From positions 28,311,561-28,375,560 of the forward strand of contig NC_088775.1 of the NCBI RefSeq assembly GCF_954871325.1: 64,000 nt of DNA, read 5' to 3'. Below the pieces are notes generated by a model that worked only from the letters and a program-made list of their open reading frames with translations, searched no databases and was not told the DNA's origin. The translations under genes and the position numbers were made by a program. Every line of letters begins with the position of its first letter. Within the stretch, counting starts at the first letter, position 1. Positions 35,197 to 45,800 of the stretch are shown piece after piece. The stretch comes from Gordionus sp. m RMFG-2023 (lineage: Eukaryota > Nematomorpha > Gordioida > Chordodea > Parachordodidae).

Positions 35197-35700
35197 GGAT
35201 AGAACACTATTTTTACTGAATTCAGACTACTGATTTCAAACCTCAGATTTGACAGATGATTGATCAACAGTTTATGACAGGGTTAGCATTCATGATAAAT
35301 GAGGGGAAGTTTTTAATTCCTATTCTAAAAAATAAGTCCTTTGCTATTTTGAAAGTTTGTAATAGCGTATTGCTCTATTTAAAATATATGAAGAGATTGC
35401 CATTATAGTTAAAACTTGTAATTAAACATGGGAATATCGTTGCCAATGTGGTGAAAGATTTTTTAGGGAGGAAATTATAGAACTTTGAGGTAACGGTTGC
35501 CTCCAGTGTTTATTTTCTCATATAGATGCTTATTCACACATTAACTGAAGCTGTATACTTTGGTATAATAAATCAGATATGGTTGCTTATATGATTTCTT
35601 TTTGATTTTTAAGGAGTAGATGGCGTGTGAGAGAAGGGGAGGAAAGATCTCAACCCACTTAGCAAATTTTTTTTTTAAATATAAGGGATCATTGCTTAGA
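35197..35700. other. Upstream region of QSOX
   Basis: The 500 bp before the QSOX ATG hold no clear TATA box or other promoter mark that I would single out in such AT-rich sequence. No transposon end is visible here. Confidence 0.3.
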
Positions 35701-35704
35701 CATT

Positions 35705-35851
35705 GTCTAAGCCTTGAGATTTTGATAATATATGTCTAGACCTTTGTTCCTTCTATGAGCAAAATCTTCAGGCTTGTGTAATATTTTTATGGATGGAATA
35801 TTTAGTTAGCCGTTTTTTAAAATCAGCTCAAAACGAACCTTTAAACAACAC
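35705..35851. repeat. Foldback MITE, GTGTTGTTAAnC family, copy D (one arm lost)
   Basis: The right part (gttagccgttttttaaaatc, aacctttaaacaacac) and the centre (gtctagacctttg, tctatgagcaaaatcttcag) match copies C and E. The left arm is missing or replaced. Confidence 0.7.
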
Positions 35852-37005
35852 TATATTATATAAGATAGCTAAAACGTTAAAACTTCATTATTTAATTTAG
35901 TAATTTTGATTACTAGAATTATCGGCAATAGCATCTAATAACCTATTTTGCATATTGTCTATTAGCAGTAATGAATTGATTTTCCATTTATATTTATACC
36001 AGACTGCCTTATGTTTCGTTTAATATTATTAATCCAAATTTATTTATTTCCCTGATTCATGAGATATTTCATGTTCTCCTATAGAAATCTTAAATAAACA
36101 TTCATTTATAAATTTTAAAAAAAATTTAGAACCTATTAGACATATCCTTAAACGATTTTAGAAAACCTATCTTTCACTTTACTTTATTGATTTTTCAGCG
36201 TTATATGATTGTTCTTGTCTGAAGCCGGATTGGATAATTCAAACAGAACATCATACAGTAAAGCTAGATCTGAAGATTTACAACTTTCTACTCAAGTAGG
36301 CTGCCCTTTAAATTTTGTACTGTTGCTAGAATTTTTGAAATACGTTTACAGGCCTCATAGTTATTCCAACTGCCTTAACATTACGAAATGCTAGATACCT
36401 ATCATACATCAAGTACCCCTCTAATCTTCAGCAACTTAATGTCCAATTCAAATGCTATATGATCCAAAGCCAAATTTTTGTAAGACAAGCTATATAACTA
36501 AATATTATATCAATAAAGACTTTAAAATGATTAACGCCTGTAACAATTTTTATTGTATCGGATATCTCTAATTTATAATGATAAATTAAGCAATTCTAAA
36601 GTATGATAGTCGGTAATTGCTTGCAAAGGGACGCATTTGCTACATCAGATGTGTTGCTTGTCATGACACTGGTACCACTACTAATAACAGAAATCTAATT
36701 TTTATGCAAAAATTTTAGAAAACCCAACGGATTTAAGATGATCCAGTGAGGTATGGCCAATTTTGCATTTTTCGATTCCAGTTAAATATTTAAAAATAGG
36801 ATCATCCCCAATAGGATCAATGTCAATTTTACCTAAATAACAAATGCCGGTTTATTTGACAATTAGTAAATTCATCAATATGGTAGAAATTTTCGATTGT
36901 AATATTATTTACAATTTCTATTGCATTTCCTTGGCAATATATTATTAACAAAGCAGAATATCTAGAATGCAAAATATGTTGTATATCTATACCTTTGTGA
37001 TCTGG

Positions 37006-39070
37006 CAGTGGCGTATCCAGGATTTTCTAATGGGGGGTTGAGGGGTTGGGGGGGAGGGGCTTCGCCTCCAAACCCTCTTTATCTGGCCTTCGACCAGCTT
37101 TCCCCCGGCCTTCGGCCGCATCTTATGTTTTAGCTATTCCATTAAATTATTCATAATTTAATAATAATTATATTTATATTTGTAACTATTATTTACTAAT
37201 ACGTGCTAATGGATATTACAAGCCTATTTTTTATTATTTTTAGTTAGGTATATTATTAAAGTTTTTTAAATGTAAAGTTGAAATAAAGTTCAATGTCATT
37301 TTTTTTATAAAATTTGCTTTAAAAACTAGCCTCAGCTTAAATTCTCATACAATATAAGTATAATATAATTTTTTTTATTGAAAATACTAATAGTAGTGTG
37401 TATAAAATATTAATGTTGTTAAACGGCTCGTTTTGAGCCGATTTTTAAAAACGGCTAACTCAATATTTTCGCCAGAAAAATATTAACTAAGCCTCGAAAT
37501 TTCGATACTTATGTCTAGACCTTTGCTCCTTCTATGAGCAAAATTTTCAGGCTTGCATAATATTTTTCTGGATAACGTTTTTAAAAATTGGCTCAAGACG
37601 AGGCGTTTAACAACACTATAAAATATTGACTAGAAAATAATTTAAAAAACAAGTTTTTTTAAACTTCTTATCAAATACAATATTATACAAAAATTTTTAT
37701 TAAATACTATAATTATAATGTGATTTTTAAATTTTCGTGGGAATGTTGCCAATTAATCAAGAATTTTGTTTGTCTTTGGAATCAAATCACTGTGGATATT
37801 TAACAGAGCTAACCCATTTAGCCGAGATTCGGAAGTAGTACTTCATAAATATGTTTTCAACCTTCTTAAGTTGGAAAGTCCTTTCATTCGTACATGTTAT
37901 AATAGGCAAACATGGTAGAATATAAAACAACTTTAAAATATTAGGAATTTGAGAAGGTTTTTTTACACCGATTTAGCGCATCAATAGCATGCTCAGGTAA
38001 AATAGCTAAACGTAGTAAATATTTATACCACAATTCGAATTCACTGATTAAATTTATTTCAGTATCAATATCATAGGAATAAAATTTTGCTAAATATTTA
38101 ATTTTACCAATAGTGGCATTAGAAAACGAAAATGGATCTTTGGGTATTAAAACTTGAAGATTGCTAAAGACTTGTTTTTTATCTAAAAACCGTACTTTTA
38201 TTTGCGATAAATAAGTATCTAAGAATAGGATGAAAGTGGATATTTTATAATATTCTTCAGTTGAGCCAATATTTATTTTACATCTAAATAATTGCCCAGG
38301 TGTTAGACGAGGTTTAATTAGTGTTATATCATAAAATTTAGCCTTCAATTCAACGTCCATATAAATATTATGAAATTATTCCTCTACATTCATTCTTATT
38401 GTATCTACCTGTTCATATATATTTTCCGCCAAATCAATAACCTGAACCAAGTCTAAATTTGGTTTTTGTAAATTTCTACAAAGTAGTGAGCTATAGGAAA
38501 ATAATTTATTGATGCAACTTGATAAACTCTGATTGATCAATTGAATTCAATAATGATATCGCTTCTGACGACACATTACTTTTTTTCATGCTCAGCCTTA
38601 TTTAACTTTTGTATTTCTATTTCTTCTGTTCTACAAAATCGAAGTAAATATAAAATATTTAAAAAATTATAGATATTTATTAAAAATTAATATTAAAAAT
38701 ACTTATCAATTCTAACTTTCTAATAATTTTGAATTTAATAAATTAATTATATATAATAATATAATAAATTATCATTTGATTTCAATCTTTTTGACTTAAA
38801 ACTTTTCCATTTTATTAATATTTTTGAATAATGTTAATGTACTCACAAGGAAAGGAAATTTTAATAAAATTTATTTATAAAAAATAAGTTTTATGTTGGA
38901 AAATTGATATTCAAATATTTGTAAAATTTTGATTGAGGGGGGGGGGGGGGAGGGAGAGAGGGTGGAGGGTAAAATTTTTATTAGCTTAAAATGATATTTA
39001 TGAAAACAGTCAAATTTGCGATGGGGATGGGGGGAATTTCCCCCTTTCCCCCCAATTGGTTACGCGCCTG
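37006..39070 (-). mobile_element. hAT transposon on the minus strand with ZMYM-type transposase remnant
   Basis: On the minus strand it begins caggcgcgtaaccaattggg and ends as the mirror of cagtggcgtatccagg, the same family as 21642-22749 in the other direction. Flanks tgatctgg and tgctcctg agree in only five of eight. Transposase pieces run from about 38520 to 37760: NLQKPNLDLVQVIDLAENIY, the open frame 38360-37941 (STEEYYKISTFILFLDTYL), and the C-terminal region NERTF followed by LKTYL and LNGLALLNIHSD in other frames. Poly-G tract at 38938-38950. Broken by shifts. It hosts a foldback MITE at 37414. Confidence 0.87.
37414..37616. repeat. Foldback MITE, GTGTTGTTAAnC family, copy E, nested in the 37-kb hAT
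   Basis: atgttgttaaacggctcgtt mirrors the right end, aggcgtttaacaacac, with TA on each side (37412-37413 and 37617-37618). The centre matches copy C. Confidence 0.85.
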
Positions 39071-39214
39071 TGCTCCTGTAAATCTATTAACAATTCAAAA
39101 TCTCCAAATGGACTTTTGATTTTGTAAGATAATATGCAATATTCAATAATATCTTACTTTGTTATCAATTTGCATAATCATTTTTAATGCTTGTTCTGGT
39201 TATAAAAATAATTT

Positions 39215-40426
39215 ATAATATTTTCATTTTTATTTTAACACATACTTGGTTAGTCAAAACTGATAACCATCACATTCCCGTATTTCTTTCTAAAATTATT
39301 ATTTTAAAATCAATTAAAATGGGGAAGGGTTAGTTTTTGGACTGAAAATGTACAATTACATTAATAAATTACCATTTTGTTTATTAAATATAATATTTAT
39401 TTTTGGATAAAAGATATTAATAACACACTAAAATATTTCTATATTAAAAATTTATTATATCTGAAAGGGACACGCCGCCCTTACTCAATTTAAACATTTC
39501 TGATGTTGAGATAAAAAATTAGGTCCAGTCTGGTATTTTTTTTGGCCTCCAAATTTTTATCTTATCATTTTACAAGATATCACAGAATTTTCAAAAATTT
39601 ATTATTATCTTTTTCCAATATCATTGATTTGTATACTTACTTATTTCATTCCTGTTATTCTCTTATAATTATTATGCTACTAATTAAAAAGGTTCCAAAG
39701 ATATTTTACCTTTTAATGGGTTTTTAAAATCATTTTATTGTATTATATAGTATATTATGTTATTTTTGAAGTATATAATTATTAATAATAACAATGATTA
39801 TTAAAGATTTTGTATAAGTAAATAAATTAAAAAAAAAAATAACATGTGATTTAACTCAAAATTAACAATTAAGACTTACTTTTTTGATTGAAGTGAAAAC
39901 AAAGAAAAATCAAAAAATATGCGTGAATTTTTAACACCCAAATGCAAGAATGGTTTTTTTCCAGGTTTCTATTTTGATGTAGGGCATGGGTTTATTTAAT
40001 TAATTTTACATTAACGATTTTTCATTTATTTTGTAAATGTTTGCCTACTAAATTGAATAGAAAATGATCCAAACAGTTATATGCATTAGAAATAAAATCG
40101 GAGGAATTGATCAGAGAAAAATAGGAAAATAAAAATTTAAACATAAATAAAATATGACTAATTAAGTTAAATTTTTATATTAAGATTTTTTTAGATAGGA
40201 ATCTTTAAATGATCGCTGCTAAATGAAAAATAAATTGTTTTATACTACTGTACTATTTCTCCTTTGAAATGATTTTATATATATTATATAATAGTTTTAT
40301 TAATGCTTACACTGTGAAAATTTTTTTCCCTTCACATAGAACAAAAATGTTATAAGTTGTTATTAATAAAAATAATTAAAAAAGATTTGAAATGGGACAG
40401 ATTGAAGAAATGAGGCTTAGAATTTT
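39215..40426. other. AT-rich sequence without recognisable features
   Basis: The sequence between the decayed locus and the candidate exon at 40427. I see no transposon ends, RNA gene or coding signal. Confidence 0.4.
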
Positions 40427-40695
40427 TTAAAAATTATCATCGTATAATCTGTTATATTCCAAGTTGCCTATCGATCCTTCTTTCCCTAACATAGTTGATT
40501 TATGATGGGATGGAATGTTAATTATGTAATCAGTAAAATCCGTGACGTAATCATCAACAGTGGGTTTCGATTGGTTGCTTATTTTGTCTATGAAATGAGT
40601 TTTGTAAGCAGGACCGTTGTCCGAGAACATTCTTTGATCGTAAGTTTTTTCATCCACAAGGAGTGATCCTCTAATTCTTTGATTTGTCGCACCGT
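40427..40695 (-). CDS. Candidate terminal exon, possibly an alternative 3' exon of Lhx3/4
   Basis: An acceptor with a pyrimidine-rich lead (TTACTTTTTCTCTTAC...GAAAAG) ends at 40696. The open frame that follows (DGATNQRIRGSLLVDEKTYD, ending NLEYNRLYDDNF) stops at TAA, 40427-40429. Composition is balanced and unlike the surrounding AT-rich sequence, so I take it as coding. The exon enters in phase 1, so it can be joined either from the homeodomain exon at 50624 or from the internal donor at 42523 of the 42.9-kb exon. No known domain is seen. It could equally belong to an unrelated gene whose other exons I missed. Confidence 0.45.
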
Positions 40696-41434
40696 CTTTT
40701 CAATATATTGTAAGAGAAAAAGTAAGAATAAATTATATATAATTAATGGATATTATTATGATAGAGGGAGAGAAGTCTCTCCTCCTAGTTTTATAGTGAT
40801 TTATAAAAAAATTATTCCATAATTTGGCCCACTCTAAGCTTTAATGAACCGCCCTTGAATAGCCACGATGTGGAGGTTATACTCTATTTTTAATTTGATT
40901 TTATGTAGTATAGTAACTATCTATTATATACTTAGGTAGGATATTAAAAGTAAACATCTCAAAAAAACATTGCCTACATTAAGTTAGTTTTTGTGGGGGT
41001 CTTAAGCAAGAGCTTAACATTTAAAAATATATAGTTTTAACTTTTCATATTTATGTTTAAAAATGAACATCGGTGTCAGTGGTGGGGCTAGAGGCTAATA
41101 ACTTTTGAAAAAGGAAGAAAAAATGTAAAAATTATAGAATATATTTGACGAGATATGGAGAAAACTAAAAATGACTGTTGAGCATAAATATAGATAGAAG
41201 ACAACCAATCTGATTTTATGTTTTGTAAGTGAACGACTGATATTTTAATAATATGGGGATAAATAAAATAATTTTGTGTTTTGTTTATCTGAAGAAGGTC
41301 TCAATTAACTAAGAAATTAATATGAATTTAAGAAAAAGGTTGAAACATATATAGAGCTAAAGAAATTCTTCAAGATCATGTATGAAGGTCATATAGATTC
41401 CTGACATATAAAATTTAATAGAGTGTTCAACGAT

Positions 41435-41980
41435 TAGTATAACTGTCTAAAAAAAGTACGCCGTTACACTTTGCCTTATTATCTACAAATAGTAATGTTG
41501 TTACGTCTCCGTTACTTTTTTTAAAAGTAATGCACCGCTACTTTGCATTTTTTTAACGTACCGAAACCATTATGAAAAAAGAGTGCATAAGTTATATTCA
41601 TTTTAATTTATTAATTGACATTTTTTACACAAATCCCAAAAATTCAAAGAATGATTTATTAATATAGGACAAATATATTGATAAAAAATTTTAATAATTT
41701 TTGACTAAAAATTGTTTTTCAAAGCTCTACTACGATAAACAATCTCAGACTGCCTTTGGTGTAATGAATACCTTCAAAGTGTTGAGAATGACAGTGGTGT
41801 ATTATATTTAAAAATTAGATTTTAATGTTTAGAAAATATTTAAGGTTTGCCAAAGATGTGCCTATAAACCTGAATGTTGAACATAAACAATAATAAAACA
41901 AAAATGATTAAAATATAAAGTAAAGTGAAAGTAACTTCTATAGTAACATTAATTTTGTAGCGCGTTACTATACAGTCCTA
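41435..41980 (-). mobile_element. hAT-like element, TAGnnnnACTG...GTAAC termini, 546 bp
   Basis: The right end (reverse complement taggactgtatagtaacgcg) pairs loosely with the left end tagtataactgtc...gccgttac. Flanks tcaacgat and tcaacata share five of eight. Minus-strand remnants near 41795-41705 resemble a hAT C-terminus. Related to the ends of 28524-33443. Confidence 0.5.
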
Positions 41981-42069
41981 TCAACATAAAATCCGTTCAT
42001 ATGTATTTAAATTAATACCATTTATACTAAGAAATTTTAAATTCAATCATCATGAATATTTACAGATGA

Positions 42070-42335
42070 CATCGATCAGTTAGAAAGAATAAAGTAATGA
42101 AAAGAGTTAAGAAATAAGTGAATGCGAGAAGAATACTGTTTAAAACGAAATATAAGAGATATAAAGACGAAGAAAAGGCAAAGATAGGAATTATGAAATA
42201 TTTGAGATCCACATTACAAGTGAATGGAAGTTTATGGAAAATGAAAGCATGGATAAATACAGGTTATATTAAAGGAAGAACTGAAGTACTCTTTAATTTA
42301 TATAATAAAGCACAATGTGGAAATACCTAAAGTTA
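42070..42335 (+). other. Open reading stretch of unknown nature
   Basis: An open plus-strand frame runs from 42118 to 42330 (KTKYKRYKDEEKAKIGIMKY, then LRSTLQVNGSLWKMKAW). It ends 90 bp from the convergent Lhx3/4 stop. Lys-rich AT-driven composition makes coding doubtful; no family seen. Confidence 0.2.
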
Positions 42336-42419
42336 TGCTTTCCTTTACTTTCTAATATATTTCTAGAAGTTTGTATAAACATTAATTGATTTATCGAATT
42401 CAATATAAAAAAGTTTTTT

Positions 42420-42898
42420 TTATAATTGCTCAAATAAAAAACCTCCATTGCTTAATTTGTTCGCCAATTTACCGCCGGTTTTTGTTTTAGAATTTTCGGT
42501 TTTATCTCGGTTCAAAGTTATACCTGTTCCCGTGCTAGTTGTTTTCTTCCTTTTTTTCCTTTTTTTTTCATTTCTTTCCTTATTATAGTTATTGCTACAA
42601 ATGTTATCATTATTGCTGTTAATATGGTTGTGATTGATTTTGCCATTCGGTTTTTTTCGACCGCTGGTAATAATTTCATCATCCTCCGTTGTAGACGAAT
42701 CATTTTTTTCCATTCGTGTTTGGGGAATTTTCTCGAAAACATTTTGGGAATATTTGGGAGGTTCTGGAGTCAATATGACGTATTTGTCTTCATCTATGTC
42801 ATCGTTCGTGTCTCTTTCATCATCATCAGAAAGAGAGGACGTAGGTGAGCTCAGTCTAGAGGAGTTATCTATAATATTTTTTAAAGAGTTTTCTGATT
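42420..42898 (-). CDS. Lhx3/4: Probable C-terminal exon of Lhx3/4
   Basis: A textbook acceptor (TTGTTTTTTTTACAAG) precedes 42898. The first two bases complete the codon left by the homeodomain exon (G plus AA), and 158 codons follow to TAA at 42420. The protein is low-complexity: an acidic run ([19 protein letters not shown]), an Asn/His-rich part and a lysine-rich run ([10 protein letters not shown]), ending [10 protein letters not shown] do not recognise a motif; Lhx3/4 tails vary much between phyla. An internal donor (ACAG before GTATAA, 42523) in the same phase could instead splice to the exon at 40695. The first 18 nt upstream of the acceptor abut a transposon end. Confidence 0.7.
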
Positions 42899-45800
42899 CT
42901 TGTAAAAAAAACAATTAGGGGAGACCAGGGATAGTGGTTCCCGGGGTAGGTATTTCCTTCTCGAATAGTCTAAAAATTAATAAAGTTTAAGTTTTGAAAT
43001 TTAAGCCAAATATGTATTTTAATTAGGTGCTTAAGTAGGTCCAAAAATGTTTCGGACAAATATGCTCATGAAAAATTTTTAATGCAAGTTTAAATTTTAT
43101 CATACTAAAAATTTTTAAAATTTTACATTTTCACTAATAACTAAACGTTGTTTAGACTTAATATTTATTCTATATGATAAAGAAATATATATTTTATCAT
43201 ATATAAAAATATTGACACAATTTATGATAATTTAATATCTTAAAATTAAATTTTAATTAATTGTGAAGACCTGATGCAGGTTTTGGCGGGGTACATATTA
43301 GCCATTTTTAAGCAGGGATTATTTTGAATAAAAAAAATCCAACCAAATTTATTAAAACATTAGAAGTTACTATTTTGCCTAGGACCACTAATGACAATAT
43401 GAAGATGATTGACTTATTTTTTGTAATTATATGACAGATTTAAACAACAAGTACTTCCGGGTGAGATATGTGATATAGATGAACCCCAATAAATTTAACA
43501 TATTTGACAATTTATTTTTATTTATTTACTTAGAATCAACACTTTATATAAAAAAATTTTAAAAATCTAAAAATAAAAAAGCGCTATGCACATAACGTGA
43601 AAGGATAATAGGTACCCCGGGTGTTTTTCATAAAACTTAAATTTTCATTTTTTTAAATTTCTCATTAATTAAAAACTATGATTTTTTTCTTAAATATTAA
43701 TTTCTACCGTAGAGATATATGTAAAGAATAAAATTACGTTAAAACATTTTAGAAAATTGCTTTGTCTATTTTTTATGGCACTTCAATTTTTTATGGACAA
43801 ATTGTCCCCGGTCTCCCCTATTCTAATTAACAACTTTTAATGCAATAAGATAAAAACTAGCTTAACCCTTAAAGATTAAATTATTTTAAAAAATTTACAA
43901 TCTCATTTTAGCTCTAATATATATATAATCTGATATATGATAGTTTTCCTATCATCTTAAGTATAGAAATTTAAGGAGATTATAACCTAATGTTAATTTT
44001 TTGATAACCTACCAGATTTGAACCCGTGATAGTCGGTCTCAGAAGAGAACACTTTACGCTTGTACTATTACGTGTTTCATTATTTTGTATAGAAATCTTT
44101 TTAAAATACAACTCAAGAAAATTGCATTTCCTTTTTATTTACAAAAAGGGGCCTTTAAAATTGGGTATTTATATAGAATCGAATAATATACTTAATAATA
44201 TAATCTATAATATATAAAAAAGCCTGGTCACAAAATCATGTCACACTTTTCATGTCCCACTTTTCATATCACACTTTATAATATATATTCAAAAAATTCG
44301 TTAATTTTGAAAAGTGCCTATGGCCCAATCGGGCAAGAACTTCGCTTACAAATCTAGATGGTTTATTGGACTTGGGTTAGAACCCCGGCAAATCTTTTTT
44401 TTTCTTTATCTGGTAAAAAAAAATTTTTTCTTAATCTGACAAAATTAATCTATAAAATATGTTAATAAAGTATATATCTAGTAATTTTAATTTATGTGTA
44501 CAATTAAAAAGTCTTTTAAAATAAATTATTATTCATTTGTATATTATAATCTAAAAATTTATTATTGCTTGATGAGAGTTTTATGTTAAAACCCTTAAGA
44601 AGGATCCATTCCACATTGAATTTTATACAACTTTATATCTCTTAATTAGGTAATTTTTATGCATAAGTAAATATTTGCATCTCTCTTATCTGAAATTGGC
44701 ATTTCTACATGCATTCCATAGTTTTGTAAATTTTCTCATAACTTAATAATTTAATTGTAAAATGTATTTCATAACTTATTATAACATTTTTGATTAAATG
44801 TATAACTTTTTTGTTTTACTTATATATAATTTGACTATGATTAAAGTTAACCTCCTATTATTTGTTAACTTAGAATATCTTTTTATTTTTTCTATTGTAA
44901 TTTAATAACAATGTTATAAATTTATATTATGTAATTAAGTAATAAATCATTTGGAAGGGTGGTGGTTTGTTTAATTAAATTAGGATGAACATATTTTTAG
45001 CATGGTACTTTAATATGTATTCATGATTTTCATATAAATACTAGGAGCTAACCAGTAGAATGATAGGTAAATCAGATATTTCCCCTTCATTTGATCCTAA
45101 TTTTGAAAAATTTTCCCAATGTTATAAATGGCAAAAAAAATATATATATATTAGACAGATTTAATTCTTATAAACCCCTACATCACACCTATTATTCTGG
45201 ATCCAAGGAAAAAATAAATTATTCTGAGTTTTCCTGGGTTTAGGAAATATTTTTCACAATTAATATGGGCTTGGAAGTAGCTTGGGAAACATTTTTTAAA
45301 ATTAATATAGTCTTAGATTCCTGAAAAATTTTTAATTTTAAATATGGGTTAGAAATTGACCTGAAAATTTCTTTTGGAGGCCAGGCCTGATCAAAAACCA
45401 AGGCCCATGTAACTTTCATATTCTGATTGTATTTTTAAATTGTGACTTTTTACATATTTTATTTTAGTTCTCAACTATCAAAATTATTATGGTCTTTTTG
45501 AGAAAATTTCCCCAAGTGCGAGGACCTGGCTTGTGAATTTTTTTAATATTAGGCATAAGTGTAATATTTAACACAGAATATTTATATACCCCTAGGTAAA
45601 AGCTAATTTAAATATATTTTTATTCAAAAATAGTATTAATTCTCAGTCTTAATGGGTTGGCCTTTGTCTGAAGTAGGGGTATAAAAAATAGATATGGTTT
45701 TTAGAGATTTACCTATCTCCGAGGTTGGGAAAAAATTTTGAAAATTACTATGGGTTGGCTAGGCTTGGGAAAATTTTTTTTATAAAATTTTTATAGGTTG

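Larger units (their letters stand above)
36185..39210 (-). pseudogene. Decayed coding-like locus split by a hAT insertion, unidentified
   Basis: On the minus strand, protein-like stretches lie on both sides of the hAT at 37006-39070: about 39170-39080 (SYKIKSPFGDFELLIDLQ), 36990-36840 (DIQHILHSRYSALLIIYC), 36835-36710 (DIDPIGDDPIFKYLTGIEKC), 36700-36490, 36480-36310 (YDRYLAFRNVKAVGITMR) and 36295-36185 (SSDLALLYDVLFELSNPA). They lie in several frames with several breaks. I do not recognise the family. It lies upstream of QSOX and in the same orientation. Confidence 0.45.

Noticed and set aside
42624-42918. Plus-strand open frames opposite the Lhx3/4 tail exon
   Set aside because: They mirror the Asp/Lys-rich minus-strand exon; Ser/Phe-rich composition and lack of splice signals mark them as antisense shadows.
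43990-44075. A functional tRNA gene
   Set aside because: The B box is good but the A box and acceptor stem do not pair by eye; SINE-like origin is more likely.
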